A model generated the notes under the pieces. The model was not told where the DNA came from. It ran no database searches and saw only the letters and a program-made list of their open reading frames with translations. Below, piece after piece: positions 21,839 through 31,891 of a stretch of 64,000 nt of DNA (position 1 is its first letter; each line of letters starts with the position of its first letter). The DNA comes from Enterobacter sp. R4-368 (GTDB lineage Bacteria; Pseudomonadota; Gammaproteobacteria; Enterobacterales; Enterobacteriaceae). The DNA lies in assembly GCF_000410515.1 (NCBI RefSeq), contig NC_021500.1, positions 4,712,001 to 4,776,000 of the forward strand, given 5' to 3'. The position numbers were made by a program, and so were the translations under genes.

Positions 21839-22236
21839 GATTAGTTAAAACTTCGCTCCGTGTGGCGCCATCACCAGGTTCGTATTTAACCTGCACAGAA
21901 CTGGCCGAAGCTCTTTTTCAGTTTTTTGGCATGTCCTTCCTGAAGAGAACAATGCAGCCGCTATGGTGGGCAATAATTTTTTACTGTGCGTTTTTCAGCC
22001 TTTTTAGTCCGGCATTCATCATGAATTTTTTCGACCGACAATTCTGTCTGTTTGCAAAAGTATTCTTTTGTTTTCAATAGAGTGAGTTGTATCGTCTTTT
22101 GTTAAGCCCAGTGCTGGATAAGTTTTACGAATCGTCGTGGTGCAAAAGGTGTCAGCGTCAAAAATCCGTGGATTGACAATGTTCTTACCGGTGGCATGAT
22201 GCGCACGCAAACTGAACTTCCTCACGGTTTTTATCC
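21839..22236. other. serS-ycaD intergenic region, site of missing dmsABC
   Basis: These 398 bases stand where K-12 carries dmsABC and ycaC. I see no remnant of DmsA, DmsB or DmsC in any frame. A 72-codon open frame at 21862-22080 has no ribosome site and no recognisable product, and I do not call it. The right end carries the predicted ycaD promoter. Confidence 0.5.
22173..22200 (+). promoter_or_regulatory. Predicted ycaD promoter
   Basis: A perfect TTGACA (22173-22178) is 16 bases from CATGAT (22195-22200, four of six), and the start codon is 37 bases downstream of the latter. Confidence 0.5.
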
Positions 22237-23385
22237 ATGTCCATCTATACCCGGCCAGTGCTGCTATTGCTCTGTGGCTTAATGCTGTTGACGCTGGCGA
22301 TCGCGACGTTAAATACGCTCGTGCCGCTCTGGCTCGCCCACGAAAACTTACCGACCTGGCAGGTTGGTATGGTGGGTTCTTCCTACTTCACTGGCAATTT
22401 GCTGGGTACGTTACTGACCGGGCGATTAATTCGCCGTCTGGGTTTTAACCGCAGTTATTATCTTGCATCGCTGATTTTTGCCGCAGGCTGTGTTGGCCTG
22501 GGGCTAATGATTGGCTTCTGGAGCTGGATGGTTTGGCGCTTTGTCGCTGGTGTGGGCTGCGCGATGATTTGGGTGGTCGTGGAAAGCGCCCTGATGTGCA
22601 GCGGTACATCGCGAAATCGTGGGCGCCTGTTGGCAGCTTATATGATGGTTTACTATGTTGGCACAGTGCTTGGCCAGGTGATGGTCAGTAAGCTGCCGAC
22701 AGATCTGATGAGCGTACTGCCGTGGACTACTGCGCTGGTGTTAACGGCGATCCTGCCGCTGCTGTTTACCCGCATTGTCAACCAGCAGAGTGAAGAGCAG
22801 GCTCCGACCTCGGTATGGCCGATGCTGCGCCTGCGCCATGCTCGCCTGGGCGTGAATGGCTGTATTATCTCCGGGATCATCCTTGGTTCGCTGTACGGCT
22901 TGATGCCACTTTATCTTTCGCATCAGGGGATCAGCGATTCGGGGATTGGTTTCTGGATGGCGCTGATGGTCAGCGCCGGTATTGTAGGGCAGTGGCCGAT
23001 TGGTCGGCTGGCAGATCGTTTTGGTCGCCTGCTGGTGCTGCGTGTGCAGGTGTTTGTCGTGATCGTGGGATGTTTTGCGATGTTGAGCAATGCCGCTATG
23101 GCTCCCGCGCTTTTTGTGCTCGGGACCGCAGGCTTTACCCTGTACCCGGTGGCGATGGCATGGGCCTGTGAGAAAGTGGAACACCACCAACTGGTGGCAA
23201 TGAACCAGGCGCTGCTGCTGAGTTACACCATTGGCAGCCTGCTTGGTCCGACGCTGACCGCAATGCTGATGCAAAGCTACTCAGATAGCTTGCTGTTTAT
23301 CATGATTGCGGGTGTGTCGTTTATCTATCTGGTGATGCTGATGCGCAAAGCAGGACATCACCCAACGCCGGTGGCGCACGCCTGA
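22237..23385 (+). CDS. ycaD: Major facilitator superfamily transporter YcaD
   Basis: This is a 382-residue membrane protein with 12 hydrophobic segments and the MFS loop 2-3 motif [18 protein letters not shown] (about 52-69), repeated in weaker form as [14 protein letters not shown] in the second half. It matches the YcaD family in length and order. No substrate is established for this family. It is convergent with pflA; ycaM, ycaN and ycaK, which lie between them in K-12, are absent. Confidence 0.92.
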   Translation: MSIYTRPVLLLLCGLMLLTLAIATLNTLVPLWLAHENLPTWQVGMVGSSYFTGNLLGTLLTGRLIRRLGFNRSYYLASLIFAAGCVGLGLMIGFWSWMVWRFVAGVGCAMIWVVVESALMCSGTSRNRGRLLAAYMMVYYVGTVLGQVMVSKLPTDLMSVLPWTTALVLTAILPLLFTRIVNQQSEEQAPTSVWPMLRLRHARLGVNGCIISGIILGSLYGLMPLYLSHQGISDSGIGFWMALMVSAGIVGQWPIGRLADRFGRLLVLRVQVFVVIVGCFAMLSNAAMAPALFVLGTAGFTLYPVAMAWACEKVEHHQLVAMNQALLLSYTIGSLLGPTLTAMLMQSYSDSLLFIMIAGVSFIYLVMLMRKAGHHPTPVAHA

Positions 23386-23402
23386 TATACGCCGCTTGAT
23401 AA

Positions 23403-23440
23403 ATAAAAAAGCCACAACTGAGTGTTGTGGCTTTTTTGTC
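23403..23440. terminator. Bidirectional terminator between ycaD and pflA
   Basis: GCCACAAC (23411-23418) and GTTGTGGC (23424-23431) form a stem flanked by six A on the left and six T on the right, serving both convergent genes. Confidence 0.9.
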
Positions 23441-23450
23441 TCAGGATGGC

Positions 23451-24191
23451 TCAGTACATTACTTTATGACCGTACTGCTCCAGGATGCCTTTAACGCGCT
23501 CCATGGTCTCTTTCTTCGGCGGGTGAATGCCATCCAGCTTATACTCTTCGCCCATCGCCACCCATTTATGCTTGCCCAGCTCGTGATAGGGCAGGAGTTC
23601 GATTTTCTCGACGTTGCCCATGTCGCGGGTAAATTCACCAAGGCGATGGGCGGAATCGTCATCGTCAGACCAGCCGGGTACCACGACGTAACGGATCCAG
23701 ACGTTGATATTTTTCTTCGATAAATACTGGGCGAATTCAAGGGTCCGGTGATTGGATACGCCGACCAGATTCTGGTGGATCTCATCGTTCATTTGCTTGA
23801 GATCGAGCATCACCAAATCAGTAACTTCCAGCAATTCATCAATCACCGGATCGTAACGGCGCACAAAGCCGTTAGTATCGAGGCAGGTGTGGATGCCCTC
23901 TTTTTTACAGGCACGAAACCAGTCGCGAACGAATTCTGCCTGCAAGATTGCTTCTCCACCGGATGCCGTGACGCCACCGCCGGAGGCGTTCATAAAGTGC
24001 CGATAGGTAACGACGTCTTTCATTAGTTCTTCAACGGTGATCTCTTTGCCACCGTGTGTATCCCAGGTATCGCGGTTATGGCAATACAGGCAGCGCATCA
24101 GGCAGCCCTGGAAGAAGGTGATAAAACGGATGCCCGGGCCGTCGACCGTGCCGCAGGATTCAAAGGAGTGGATGCGACCAATAACTGACAT
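23451..24191 (-). CDS. pflA: Pyruvate formate-lyase activating enzyme
   Basis: The 246-residue radical SAM protein matches E. coli PflA in length when started at [12 protein letters not shown]; an upstream in-frame ATG adds 29 residues that no family member has. The 4Fe-4S/SAM motif is [10 protein letters not shown] (Cys-x3-Cys-x2-Cys, at about residues 30-39), and GGG in [12 protein letters not shown] helps bind SAM. It installs the glycyl radical on PflB under anaerobic conditions. It follows pflB after about 190 bases with a terminator between, the same arrangement as in K-12. Confidence 0.98.
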   Translation of the reverse strand: MSVIGRIHSFESCGTVDGPGIRFITFFQGCLMRCLYCHNRDTWDTHGGKEITVEELMKDVVTYRHFMNASGGGVTASGGEAILQAEFVRDWFRACKKEGIHTCLDTNGFVRRYDPVIDELLEVTDLVMLDLKQMNDEIHQNLVGVSNHRTLEFAQYLSKKNINVWIRYVVVPGWSDDDDSAHRLGEFTRDMGNVEKIELLPYHELGKHKWVAMGEEYKLDGIHPPKKETMERVKGILEQYGHKVMY

Positions 24192-24315
24192 TGCGGTGTT
24201 TTCTCCAGATGTGGCCCATCCGGGGCCTGTGTCTGCGCAGTTTAATTCCTTCTGCGCTAAGTCTGTTTTGGCAGACATCCAGCAAGTATAGATGGCTGAC
24301 GAAGCACACTTCAGG

Positions 24316-24349
24316 TGTTAAAAAGGCCCCACAGTCGTGGAGCCTTTAT
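24316..24349 (-). terminator. pflB terminator / pflA attenuator
   Basis: AAAGGCCCCAC (24322-24332) and GTGGAGCCTTT (24337-24347, one G-T pair) form a stem; in the minus direction it ends in TTTTTAA. It lies between pflB and pflA and would limit readthrough into pflA. Confidence 0.75.
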
Positions 24350-24385
24350 TATACGCTTTTTACTGCGTAGTTTCAGTCAATACCA

Positions 24386-26668
24386 TTACATGGTCTGAGT
24401 GAAAGTACGAGTAATAACGTCCTGCTGCTGTTCTTTAGTCAGGGAGTTAAAGCGTACGGCATAACCAGAAACACGAATGGTCAGCTGCGGATATTTTTCC
24501 GGGTTTTCCATCGCGTCGAGCAGCATTTCGCGGTTCATGACGTTCACGTTCAGGTGCTGACCACCTTCAATGGACGCTTCGTGATGGAAGTAACCATCCA
24601 TCAGACCAGCCAGGTTGGTTTTACGGACTTCATCGTCTTTACCCAGCGCGTTCGGCACGATAGAGAAGGTGTAAGAGATACCATCTTTAGCGTAAGCAAA
24701 CGGCAGTTTAGCAACGGAAGTCAGAGAGGCAACAGCACCTTTCTGGTCACGGCCGTGCATCGGGTTAGCACCCGGTCCGAACGGCGCACCAGCGCGACGG
24801 CCATCCGGGGTGTTACCTGTTTTCTTACCGTACACAACGTTAGAAGTGATGGTCAGAACAGACTGAGTCGGGATAGCGTTGCGGTAAGTTGTCAGTTTCT
24901 GAATTTTCTTCATGAAACGTTCAACCAGGTCAACCGCCATATCATCAACGCGAGCGTCGTTGTTACCAAACTGCGGATATTCGCCTTCGATTTCGAAGTC
25001 GATAGCCAGACCGTCTTCGTCACGAATCGGTTTAACTTTCGCGTATTTGATAGCAGACAGGGAGTCAGCCGCTACGGACAGACCAGCGATACCGCAAGCC
25101 ATGGTACGGATAACGTCACGATCGTGCAGCGCCATCAGTGAAGCTTCGTAGCTGTATTTGTCGTGCATGTAGTGGATGATGTTCAGCGCGGTGACGTACT
25201 GTTTAGCCAGCCAATCCATAAAGTGATCCATACGATCCATCACTTCGTCGAATTTCAGCACGTCGCCTTTGATCGGTTCAGATTTCGGACCAACCTGCAT
25301 TTTCAGTTTTTCATCAACGCCGCCGTTGATGGCGTACAGCATGGTTTTCGCCAGGTTAGCACGCGCACCGAAGAACTGCATTTGTTTACCCACAACCATC
25401 GGGCTTACACAGCAAGCAATTGCGTAGTCATCGTTGTTGAAGTCCGGACGCATCAGATCATCGTTCTCATACTGCAGAGAAGAGGTATCGATGGAGACTT
25501 TCGCAGCGAATTTTTTGAAGTTCAGCGGCAGTTTTTCAGACCACAGAACAGTGATGTTCGGTTCCGGAGACGGGCCCATGGTGTACAGGGTGTTCAGGAA
25601 ACGGAAGCTGTTTTTAGAAACCAGCGTACGGCCATCAACGCCCATACCACCGATAGATTCAGTTGCCCAAATCGGGTCGCCAGAGAACAGTTCATCATAT
25701 TCAGGAGTACGCAGGAAGCGAACCATACGCAGTTTCATGACCAGGTGGTCAATCATTTCCTGAGCGTCTTGCTCAGTGATTTTGCCTGCTTTCAGGTCAC
25801 GTTCGATGTACACGTCCAGGAAGGTGGATACGCGGCCGAAGGACATTGCAGCGCCGTTTTGAGACTTAACAGCGGCCAGGTAACCGAAGTAGGTCCACTG
25901 GATTGCTTCCTGAGCGTTGGTAGCCGGACCAGAGATATCGCAACCGTATTTCGCTGCCATCTCTTTGATCTGACCCAGTGCGCGATGCTGTTCAGCAATT
26001 TCTTCACGCAGACGGATAGTCGCTTCCAGGTTTACGCCATTTTCCAGATCAGACTGCAGAGACTGGAACTGAGCGTATTTGTCTTTCATCAGGAAGTCGA
26101 TGCCGTACAGCGCAACGCGACGGTAGTCACCAATGATACGACCGCGGCCGTAAGCATCCGGCAGACCAGTCAGAACACCGGATTTACGGCAGTTCAGAAT
26201 GTCTTTGGTGTAAACATCGAATACACCCTGGTTATGGGTTTTACGGTATTCGGTGAAGATTTTTTTAAGTTGCGGATCCAGTTCGCGGTTGTACGCTTTG
26301 CAGGAACCTTCAACCATTTTGATGCCGCCGAACGGAATGATTGCGCGTTTCAGCGGAGCTTCAGTTTGCAGGCCAACGATTTTCTCTAACGATTTGTTGA
26401 TGTAACCAGCGTCGTGAGAAGTGATGGTTGATGCAATGGAGGTGTCAAAATCAACTGGCGCGTGGGTGCGGTTTTCCAGTTTAACGCCTTCCATGACCTT
26501 GTCCCACAGTTTGGTGGTCGCTTCAGTAGCGCCAGCCAGGAAGGACTCATCGCCTTCGTACGGGGTGTAGTTTTTCTGGATAAAGTCACGTACGTTGACT
26601 TCTTTCTGCCAGTCACCTTTCGCAAAACCTTCCCAGGCTGTGGCTAATTTTTCATTAAGCTCGGACAT
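24386..26668 (-). CDS. pflB: Pyruvate formate-lyase (formate acetyltransferase 1)
   Basis: The 760-residue glycyl-radical enzyme converts pyruvate and CoA to acetyl-CoA and formate. The active-site cysteine pair is in IACCVSPM (Cys418-419 in the literature numbering without Met), and the radical glycine is in VSGYAVRF, at position 735 counting Met (Gly734 in the literature). The strong codon bias of this gene produces a 408-codon open frame on the opposite strand, which is a shadow. It follows focA by 51 bases and is likely cotranscribed with it. Confidence 0.98.
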   Translation of the reverse strand: MSELNEKLATAWEGFAKGDWQKEVNVRDFIQKNYTPYEGDESFLAGATEATTKLWDKVMEGVKLENRTHAPVDFDTSIASTITSHDAGYINKSLEKIVGLQTEAPLKRAIIPFGGIKMVEGSCKAYNRELDPQLKKIFTEYRKTHNQGVFDVYTKDILNCRKSGVLTGLPDAYGRGRIIGDYRRVALYGIDFLMKDKYAQFQSLQSDLENGVNLEATIRLREEIAEQHRALGQIKEMAAKYGCDISGPATNAQEAIQWTYFGYLAAVKSQNGAAMSFGRVSTFLDVYIERDLKAGKITEQDAQEMIDHLVMKLRMVRFLRTPEYDELFSGDPIWATESIGGMGVDGRTLVSKNSFRFLNTLYTMGPSPEPNITVLWSEKLPLNFKKFAAKVSIDTSSLQYENDDLMRPDFNNDDYAIACCVSPMVVGKQMQFFGARANLAKTMLYAINGGVDEKLKMQVGPKSEPIKGDVLKFDEVMDRMDHFMDWLAKQYVTALNIIHYMHDKYSYEASLMALHDRDVIRTMACGIAGLSVAADSLSAIKYAKVKPIRDEDGLAIDFEIEGEYPQFGNNDARVDDMAVDLVERFMKKIQKLTTYRNAIPTQSVLTITSNVVYGKKTGNTPDGRRAGAPFGPGANPMHGRDQKGAVASLTSVAKLPFAYAKDGISYTFSIVPNALGKDDEVRKTNLAGLMDGYFHHEASIEGGQHLNVNVMNREMLLDAMENPEKYPQLTIRVSGYAVRFNSLTKEQQQDVITRTFTQTM

Positions 26669-26719
26669 GTAACACCTACCTTCTTAAGTGGATTTTTTAT
26701 TTACTGCCTGGAACAACCA

Positions 26720-27577
26720 TTAATGATGATCGTTGCCACGCAGGTAAATGACCCAGTATGTCAACCCGACTAATAATCCTCCACCGATGATATTCCCGAT
26801 TGTTACGGGGATCAGGTTATCAGTGATGAAATTCATAATGGTCAGGTGTGAGAAATTTTCCGGGCTGGAACCTACAGCGGTCCAGAACTCCGGGCTTGCA
26901 AAGTTGCGAATTACAATACCCATCGGGATCATAAACATATTCGCGATACTGTGTTCAAAACCGCTGGCAACAAACATCGCCACCGGCAGAACCATAATCA
27001 TGGCTTTATCCATCAGGCTGCGACCGGAATAACTCATCCACACGGCCATACAAACCATCAGGTTAGCCAGAATGCCCAGCGCCACGGCTTCAATAAATGT
27101 GTGGTGTACTTTATGGTCTGCGGTTTGTAGCACGTTTAAGCCCCAGCCGCCGTTGGCGACCATGTACTCGCCAGACAACCACATTAACAACACAAACAGC
27201 AGCGCACCCACCAGGTTGCCGACATAGACGTTAATCCAGTTGCGGGCCAGTTGCCCCCAGGTAATACGTCCACTGGCTTTAGCCACGACAATCAGTACGG
27301 TTGAAGTAAAGAGATCTGCACCGCAAATGATGCAAAGAATCAGCCCCAGGGAGAAGCAGACACCACCGATCAGTTTAGCAATACCATACGGCATTGCACC
27401 GGAACCTGTAGTGGCGGTGATGTAGAAAACGAAAGCAATGGAGATAAACACACCTGCGGTAATCGCAAGATAGAAAGTCTTAAGCGGATGTTTAGTCGCT
27501 TTATAGACACCAGCTTCTTCGGCAACTTTGGCCATCTCGGCTGGAAGAATAAGATCAAAAGGGTTGTCAGCTTTCAC
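26720..27577 (-). CDS. focA: Formate channel FocA
   Basis: The 285-residue pentameric channel has six membrane helices. I chose the GTG giving (M)KADNPFDL, preceded by GAGAGAG; a longer frame from an upstream ATG adds 14 residues not in the family. Thr91 (ADLFTSTV) and His209 (GFEHSIANM), which control gating and formate passage in E. coli, are both present. It exports formate made by PflB and re-imports it at low pH. It is the first gene of the focA-pflB operon. Confidence 0.97.
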   Translation of the reverse strand: MKADNPFDLILPAEMAKVAEEAGVYKATKHPLKTFYLAITAGVFISIAFVFYITATTGSGAMPYGIAKLIGGVCFSLGLILCIICGADLFTSTVLIVVAKASGRITWGQLARNWINVYVGNLVGALLFVLLMWLSGEYMVANGGWGLNVLQTADHKVHHTFIEAVALGILANLMVCMAVWMSYSGRSLMDKAMIMVLPVAMFVASGFEHSIANMFMIPMGIVIRNFASPEFWTAVGSSPENFSHLTIMNFITDNLIPVTIGNIIGGGLLVGLTYWVIYLRGNDHH

Positions 27578-27899
27578 ACTAACTCTCTCTTTATTAAGTC
27601 GGCGACGAGATACTAACAAAGCATTATAGAAGAGAATTTGATATGGATCATATCTCGCCTGGCTTATAGGACCGCAAAGAGCGTTGTTTTTCTACGAATG
27701 CGGAGTAAATTGTTGATTATCAAAATAAAAATAAAGTTTAAAAATTGCAAAATGAGTTGAAATTTTTTATGTGACCTCCCAAAAAACAGTTAATTAAAAT
27801 GGAGTAATTGCCATAAGAAGTAACAATATTAGTTGGAGTGGATAATTATATTTACCCATATTTAACTTTAATATTACATATGGCAGTCATTGCCAAAAA
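27578..27899. other. focA-pfl regulatory region
   Basis: Beyond the FNR box, the stretch 27700-27900 is very AT-rich with A and T tracts, as expected for the complex focA-pfl promoter region that binds ArcA and IHF in E. coli. I see no ORF. Confidence 0.55.
27638..27651. promoter_or_regulatory. FNR-like box upstream of focA
   Basis: TTGATATGGATCAT fits TTGAT-N4-ATCAA with one mismatch. On the minus strand a TAGTAT -10 box at 27610-27615 would put this box close to -41.5, the class II FNR position; a perfect TATAAT also lies at 27623-27628. Anaerobic activation of focA-pfl by FNR and ArcA is established in E. coli. Confidence 0.75.
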
Positions 27900-27932
27900 A
27901 TAAATAAAACGGGGCAATGAAATTGCCCCGTA
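27900..27932 (-). terminator. ycaO terminator
   Basis: CGGGGCAAT (27910-27918) and ATTGCCCCG (27922-27930) form a nine-base stem with a three-base loop; in the minus direction it is followed by TTTTATTT. Confidence 0.85.
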
Positions 27933-27982
27933 ATATAGCGTAGACCACTCATTAAGCCTACATATTGTCGTGCTACTTGTCG

Positions 27983-29743
27983 TTATTTCGACCAGAATGC
28001 CCGTTTGGCTCGTTGTAATTTTTCGTAAGCCGCTAACAGCGACTGATGCGCCGGGAATGCCTGCAGGGAACCGTCTGCCGGTTGCAGGTCGTAGAACGGC
28101 GCTTCACCGCTTAATGCGGCGCTGGCGGCTTCAACCGCTTGCGCACCATACATACGTACGAATGCATTCAGGTATTGCAGCGGCTCGCGCTCCTCTTCCT
28201 GCGCCAGTAATAATAATGTCTGCAGACAGCGGTAGTAGTTGGCCCGTTCGGCGCTAAAGATCGAGGCATTGAATTCCATCGTCCATTCAGTCCAGGCTAA
28301 TGCCTGATCCAAATCGCCGCCTGCCAGCGCCAGCATCGCTTTTAGTTCACCAATGCGCAGCGTGTACCAGCCATTGTCTTTACCGGTCGCCAGACCCAAC
28401 AGCTCGCGAACGCGGGTGAAGTCATCATGACCTTCGTCATCAAGCTGCGCGATAAGGCTGAGGTACTCCTCTTTTTCCCATTCACTGCCAGGCAAAGAGA
28501 GAATTGTTTCGCGCAAATGGCTGCCCATGGTGTTGTTCGCCAGCCACAGATCTTCGGCCGGATAAATATCGGACATGCCAGGCACCAGAATACGGCAGGC
28601 GTAAACACCCAGATGCTCATAATCGGCAATATAGACTTCTTTATCTTCTGCCTTAAAGATAGCCATGAGTGTGGCGAACTCTTCTTCCGTCGTGCCTGCG
28701 AAGCTCCAGTCAACAAACGGATAATCCGCATCCTGCTTGAACAGATCCCAGGAGATCAAACCGCTGGAGTCGATAAAGTGCGTCTCGAGGTTGGCATGCT
28801 CGGCCACTTCTTCATCATCAAAGGTTGGCGGTGTGAAGACATCCAGATCTTTCAACCCGCGGCCTTGCAGCAGCTCGGTAACAGTACGCTCGAGCGCCAC
28901 ACCGAAATCAGGGTGCGCGCCAAAAGAGGCAAAACAGGTGCCGTTGGCCGGGTTGAACAGGACAACACAGATAACCGGGTATTTACCGCCCAGGGAACCG
29001 TCGTAAGCGAAGATCGGGAAACCTTCCGCTTCCAGTTTGGCAATCGCTTCGACAACGCCCGGGTAGCGTGCCAGCACATCCTGCGGAATTTCTGGCAGGC
29101 TGATGCTCTCGGCAATAATGCGATTTTTAATATGGCGTTCGAACACTTCTGACAGCCCCTGCACGCGGGCTTCATTGCGTGTGTTCCCGGCGGACATGCC
29201 GTTAGAAACATATAAGTTGCCGACGATATTCATCGGGATATAAACCGTCTGCTCATCAGACTGGCGGGTAAACGGCAGGGCACAGATACCGCGCTCATCA
29301 TTGCCGGATTGCAGATCAACGAGCATCCCGGCGGCCAGTTCGTTCTGCGGATCGTAGTAGGCGCGCAGACGCGCATCCAGAATGCCTTCCGGCAGAGAAT
29401 CATCTTCCGGCAGCGGGAACCATTTCTCATTCGGATAATGAACGAACGGGCTCTGAGCGATAGCATCACCCAGCCAGAAATCAGCGAAGAAGTAGTTGGT
29501 GGACAGACGCTCGAAATACTCGCCCAGCGCAGAGGCCAGCGCGGCTTTTTTGGTCGCACCTTTACCGTTGGTGAAGCACAGCGCGCACTCTTTATCGCGA
29601 ATATGCACTGACCAGACGTTTGGCACCGGATTCAGCCATGAGGCCTCTTCGATGTTAAAACCGAGATCGGTGAGCTTTTGCTGGAAGCGAGCGATGGAAT
29701 CTTCCAGCGCGGCGTCTTTGCCGGGAATAAATGTTTGAGTCAT
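27983..29743 (-). CDS. ycaO: YcaO, accessory factor for beta-methylthiolation of ribosomal protein S12
   Basis: The 586-residue protein is the same length as E. coli YcaO, starting MTQTFIPGKDAALED; an upstream ATG would add 23 residues. The N-terminal and middle part (about 60-400) is the ATP-binding YcaO domain, with GKGATKKAALASALGEYFER (about 61-80) and EVFERHIKNR contributing to nucleotide and Mg binding; the C-terminal third is helical and TPR-like. It supports RimO in modifying S12. It is divergent from ycaP. A downstream terminator separates it from focA. Confidence 0.95.
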   Translation of the reverse strand: MTQTFIPGKDAALEDSIARFQQKLTDLGFNIEEASWLNPVPNVWSVHIRDKECALCFTNGKGATKKAALASALGEYFERLSTNYFFADFWLGDAIAQSPFVHYPNEKWFPLPEDDSLPEGILDARLRAYYDPQNELAAGMLVDLQSGNDERGICALPFTRQSDEQTVYIPMNIVGNLYVSNGMSAGNTRNEARVQGLSEVFERHIKNRIIAESISLPEIPQDVLARYPGVVEAIAKLEAEGFPIFAYDGSLGGKYPVICVVLFNPANGTCFASFGAHPDFGVALERTVTELLQGRGLKDLDVFTPPTFDDEEVAEHANLETHFIDSSGLISWDLFKQDADYPFVDWSFAGTTEEEFATLMAIFKAEDKEVYIADYEHLGVYACRILVPGMSDIYPAEDLWLANNTMGSHLRETILSLPGSEWEKEEYLSLIAQLDDEGHDDFTRVRELLGLATGKDNGWYTLRIGELKAMLALAGGDLDQALAWTEWTMEFNASIFSAERANYYRCLQTLLLLAQEEEREPLQYLNAFVRMYGAQAVEAASAALSGEAPFYDLQPADGSLQAFPAHQSLLAAYEKLQRAKRAFWSK

Positions 29744-29879
29744 GGCGGTCACTTTTTTCGTACGTAAAGCGCGCAATGATACGGGTTTTGCGTGACTGAC
29801 GCTATCTTCCACGTCTGACCGACGAAAATAAAACTTATGGCTATGATTAAGAAAAGTAACGACTGTTCAGGCATAAAAA

Positions 29880-30572
29880 ATGAAAGCGTTTGATCTGCAT
29901 CGCATGGCGCTCGACAAGGTCCCTCTTGAGTTTCTCGGGGAAGTCGCACTGCGTAGTGTCTATACCTTTGTTTTGGTCTTTTTATTTCTCAAAATCACCG
30001 GACGACGCGGCGTACGCCAGATGTCCCTGTTTGAGGTGCTGATAATCCTGACTCTGGGATCGGCGGCCGGGGATGTCGCTTTTTACGACGATGTTCCCAT
30101 GCTGCCGGTGCTGGTGGTTTTTATCACTTTAGCGTTGCTCTACCGGTTTGTGATGTGGCTGATGTCGCACAGCGAAAAGCTGGAAGATTTGCTGGAAGGC
30201 AAACCGGTTGTCATTGTTGAGAATGGCGAACTGGCCTGGGAAAAGGTGCATGCGGCGAACATGACCGAGTTCGAGTTCTTTATGGAGCTACGTTTAAATG
30301 GCGTGGAACAACTCGGACAGATTCGTCTGGCAATAATGGAAACCAACGGTCAAATCAGCGTTTATTACTTCCCGGACGATGAGGTGAAACCCGGGTTATG
30401 TATTTTGCCTGAAGGTTGCAGTGAGCGTTTCACAACGGTTCCCGAAGCGGGGGATTATGTTTGTGTCCGCTGCAGTAAAATTGTCGCCATGCATAAAGGG
30501 GAAAAGCAATCTTGTCCGCGTTGTGCAAATCCGGAATGGTCGAAGGCAAGCCGGGCTGTTCGCGTGACATAA
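29880..30572 (+). CDS. ycaP: DUF421 inner-membrane protein YcaP
   Basis: The 230-residue protein has two or three hydrophobic segments in the first 90 residues, then the DUF421 cytoplasmic domain (GRRGVRQMSLFEVL and KPVVIVENGEL motifs). The C terminus carries a four-cysteine ribbon, CVRC at about 196-199 and CPRC at about 214-217, that probably binds zinc. Function is unknown in the family. It is divergent from ycaO with 136 bases between the starts. Confidence 0.93.
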   Translation: MKAFDLHRMALDKVPLEFLGEVALRSVYTFVLVFLFLKITGRRGVRQMSLFEVLIILTLGSAAGDVAFYDDVPMLPVLVVFITLALLYRFVMWLMSHSEKLEDLLEGKPVVIVENGELAWEKVHAANMTEFEFFMELRLNGVEQLGQIRLAIMETNGQISVYYFPDDEVKPGLCILPEGCSERFTTVPEAGDYVCVRCSKIVAMHKGEKQSCPRCANPEWSKASRAVRVT

Positions 30573-30618
30573 CAGCGTTTTTATCGGGTCTAGGGTGAGC
30601 AAACAAAACTTTCTGCTA

Positions 30619-30634
30619 TGTGAGTTAGCGCACA
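30619..30634. promoter_or_regulatory. CRP-like site upstream of serC
   Basis: TGTGAGTTAGCGCACA fits TGTGA-N6-TCACA with one mismatch, about 100 bases upstream of serC. E. coli serC-aroA is known to be under CRP and Lrp control. Confidence 0.65.
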
Positions 30635-30734
30635 TCTTGCCGCTGGCACCCATTACCCGTTGCGGCGCGTAGCGCTGAATGATAAAACCGATGTCACAGG
30701 AATAACTTATTGCTTTATAGCGTGGTGAGGGGAA

Positions 30735-31820
30735 ATGACTCAGGTCTTTAATTTTAGTTCTGGCCCGGCAGTATTACCGGCGGATGTGCTCAAACAAGCG
30801 CAACAAGAGCTGTGCGACTGGCAAGGTCTTGGAACGTCGGTGATGGAAATTAGCCATCGTGGTAAAGAGTTTATCCACGTGGCGGAAGAAGCAGAAAAGG
30901 ATTTTCGCGACCTGCTGAATATTCCCTCTAACTATAAGGTTCTGTTCTGTCACGGCGGCGGTCGCGGCCAGTTCGCGGCTATTCCGTTGAACTTGCTGGG
31001 CGATAAAACCACCGCTGACTACGTTGATGCGGGCTACTGGGCGGCGAGCGCGGTAAAAGAAGCGAAAAAATACTGCTCACCGAACGTTATTGACGCCAAA
31101 ATCACTGTTGATGGTCTGCGCGCGGTGAAACCGATGCGCGACTGGCAACTGAGCGATAATGCGGCCTATCTGCACTACTGTCCGAACGAAACGATCGACG
31201 GTATCGCGATCGATGAAACACCGGACTTTGGTGATGTGGTTGTCGCCGCTGACTTTTCCTCGACTATTCTCTCTCGTCAGATTGACGTAAGCCGTTTTGG
31301 CGTGATCTACGCAGGCGCGCAGAAAAATATCGGCCCGGCGGGTTTGACGCTGGTGATTGTGCGCGAAGATCTGCTGGGTAAAGCGCATCAGGCTTGCCCG
31401 TCGATCCTTGATTACACCGTGCTGAACGAAAACGACTCGATGTTTAACACGCCTCCGACCTTTGCCTGGTATCTCTCTGGGCTGGTGTTTAAGTGGCTGA
31501 AAAAACAGGGCGGTGTGGCAGCGATGGACAAAATCAACCAGCAAAAAGCCGATCTGTTGTACGGCGTGATCGACAGCAGCGATTTCTACCGCAACGATGT
31601 GGCGAAAGCGAACCGCTCGCGCATGAATGTGCCGTTCCAGCTGGCAGATAGCGCGCTCGATAAAGTCTTCCTGGAGGAGTCGTTCGCTGCGGGTCTACAC
31701 GCGCTGAAAGGTCACCGTGTTGTCGGCGGGATGCGCGCCTCTATCTATAATGCGATGCCGTTAGCTGGCGTACAGGCGCTCACTGATTTCATGGTCGATT
31801 TCGAACGCCGCCACGGTTAA
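30735..31820 (+). CDS. serC: Phosphoserine aminotransferase
   Basis: The 361-residue PLP enzyme carries the cofactor lysine in [12 protein letters not shown] (near residue 197) and the phosphate-binding [10 protein letters not shown] loop (about 74-83). It makes 3-phosphoserine for serine synthesis and the matching step in pyridoxal phosphate synthesis. It is one residue shorter than the K-12 protein. GGTGAGGGG precedes the ATG. It forms an operon with aroA, 71 bases downstream. Confidence 0.97.
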   Translation: MTQVFNFSSGPAVLPADVLKQAQQELCDWQGLGTSVMEISHRGKEFIHVAEEAEKDFRDLLNIPSNYKVLFCHGGGRGQFAAIPLNLLGDKTTADYVDAGYWAASAVKEAKKYCSPNVIDAKITVDGLRAVKPMRDWQLSDNAAYLHYCPNETIDGIAIDETPDFGDVVVAADFSSTILSRQIDVSRFGVIYAGAQKNIGPAGLTLVIVREDLLGKAHQACPSILDYTVLNENDSMFNTPPTFAWYLSGLVFKWLKKQGGVAAMDKINQQKADLLYGVIDSSDFYRNDVAKANRSRMNVPFQLADSALDKVFLEESFAAGLHALKGHRVVGGMRASIYNAMPLAGVQALTDFMVDFERRHG

Positions 31821-31836
31821 TCGCACTGTTTTGACG

Positions 31837-31867
31837 TACCCCCGTAGTTTCACTGCGGGGGTTTTAT
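31837..31867 (+). terminator. serC-aroA intercistronic terminator (attenuator)
   Basis: CCCCCGTAG (31839-31847) and CTGCGGGGG (31853-31861) form a nine-pair stem with one G-T pair, followed by TTTTATT. It lies inside the operon and would lower aroA expression relative to serC, as described for E. coli. Confidence 0.8.
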
Positions 31868-31891
31868 TCTGTTAGTTGAGAGTGAAGTTTC

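Noticed and set aside
21862..22080. A 72-codon frame with aromatic-rich hydrophobic stretches between serS and ycaD
   Set aside because: No ribosome site, no similarity I recognise, and AT-rich DNA gives Phe/Leu runs by chance; left uncalled, though a small membrane peptide cannot be excluded.
24192..24278. N-terminal extension of pflA by 29 residues
   Set aside because: The extension is not found in the PflA family and the shorter start gives exactly the known length.
25163..26389. A 408-codon open frame on the plus strand opposite pflB
   Set aside because: Same reason: pflB is highly expressed and codon-biased, and the antisense product resembles nothing.
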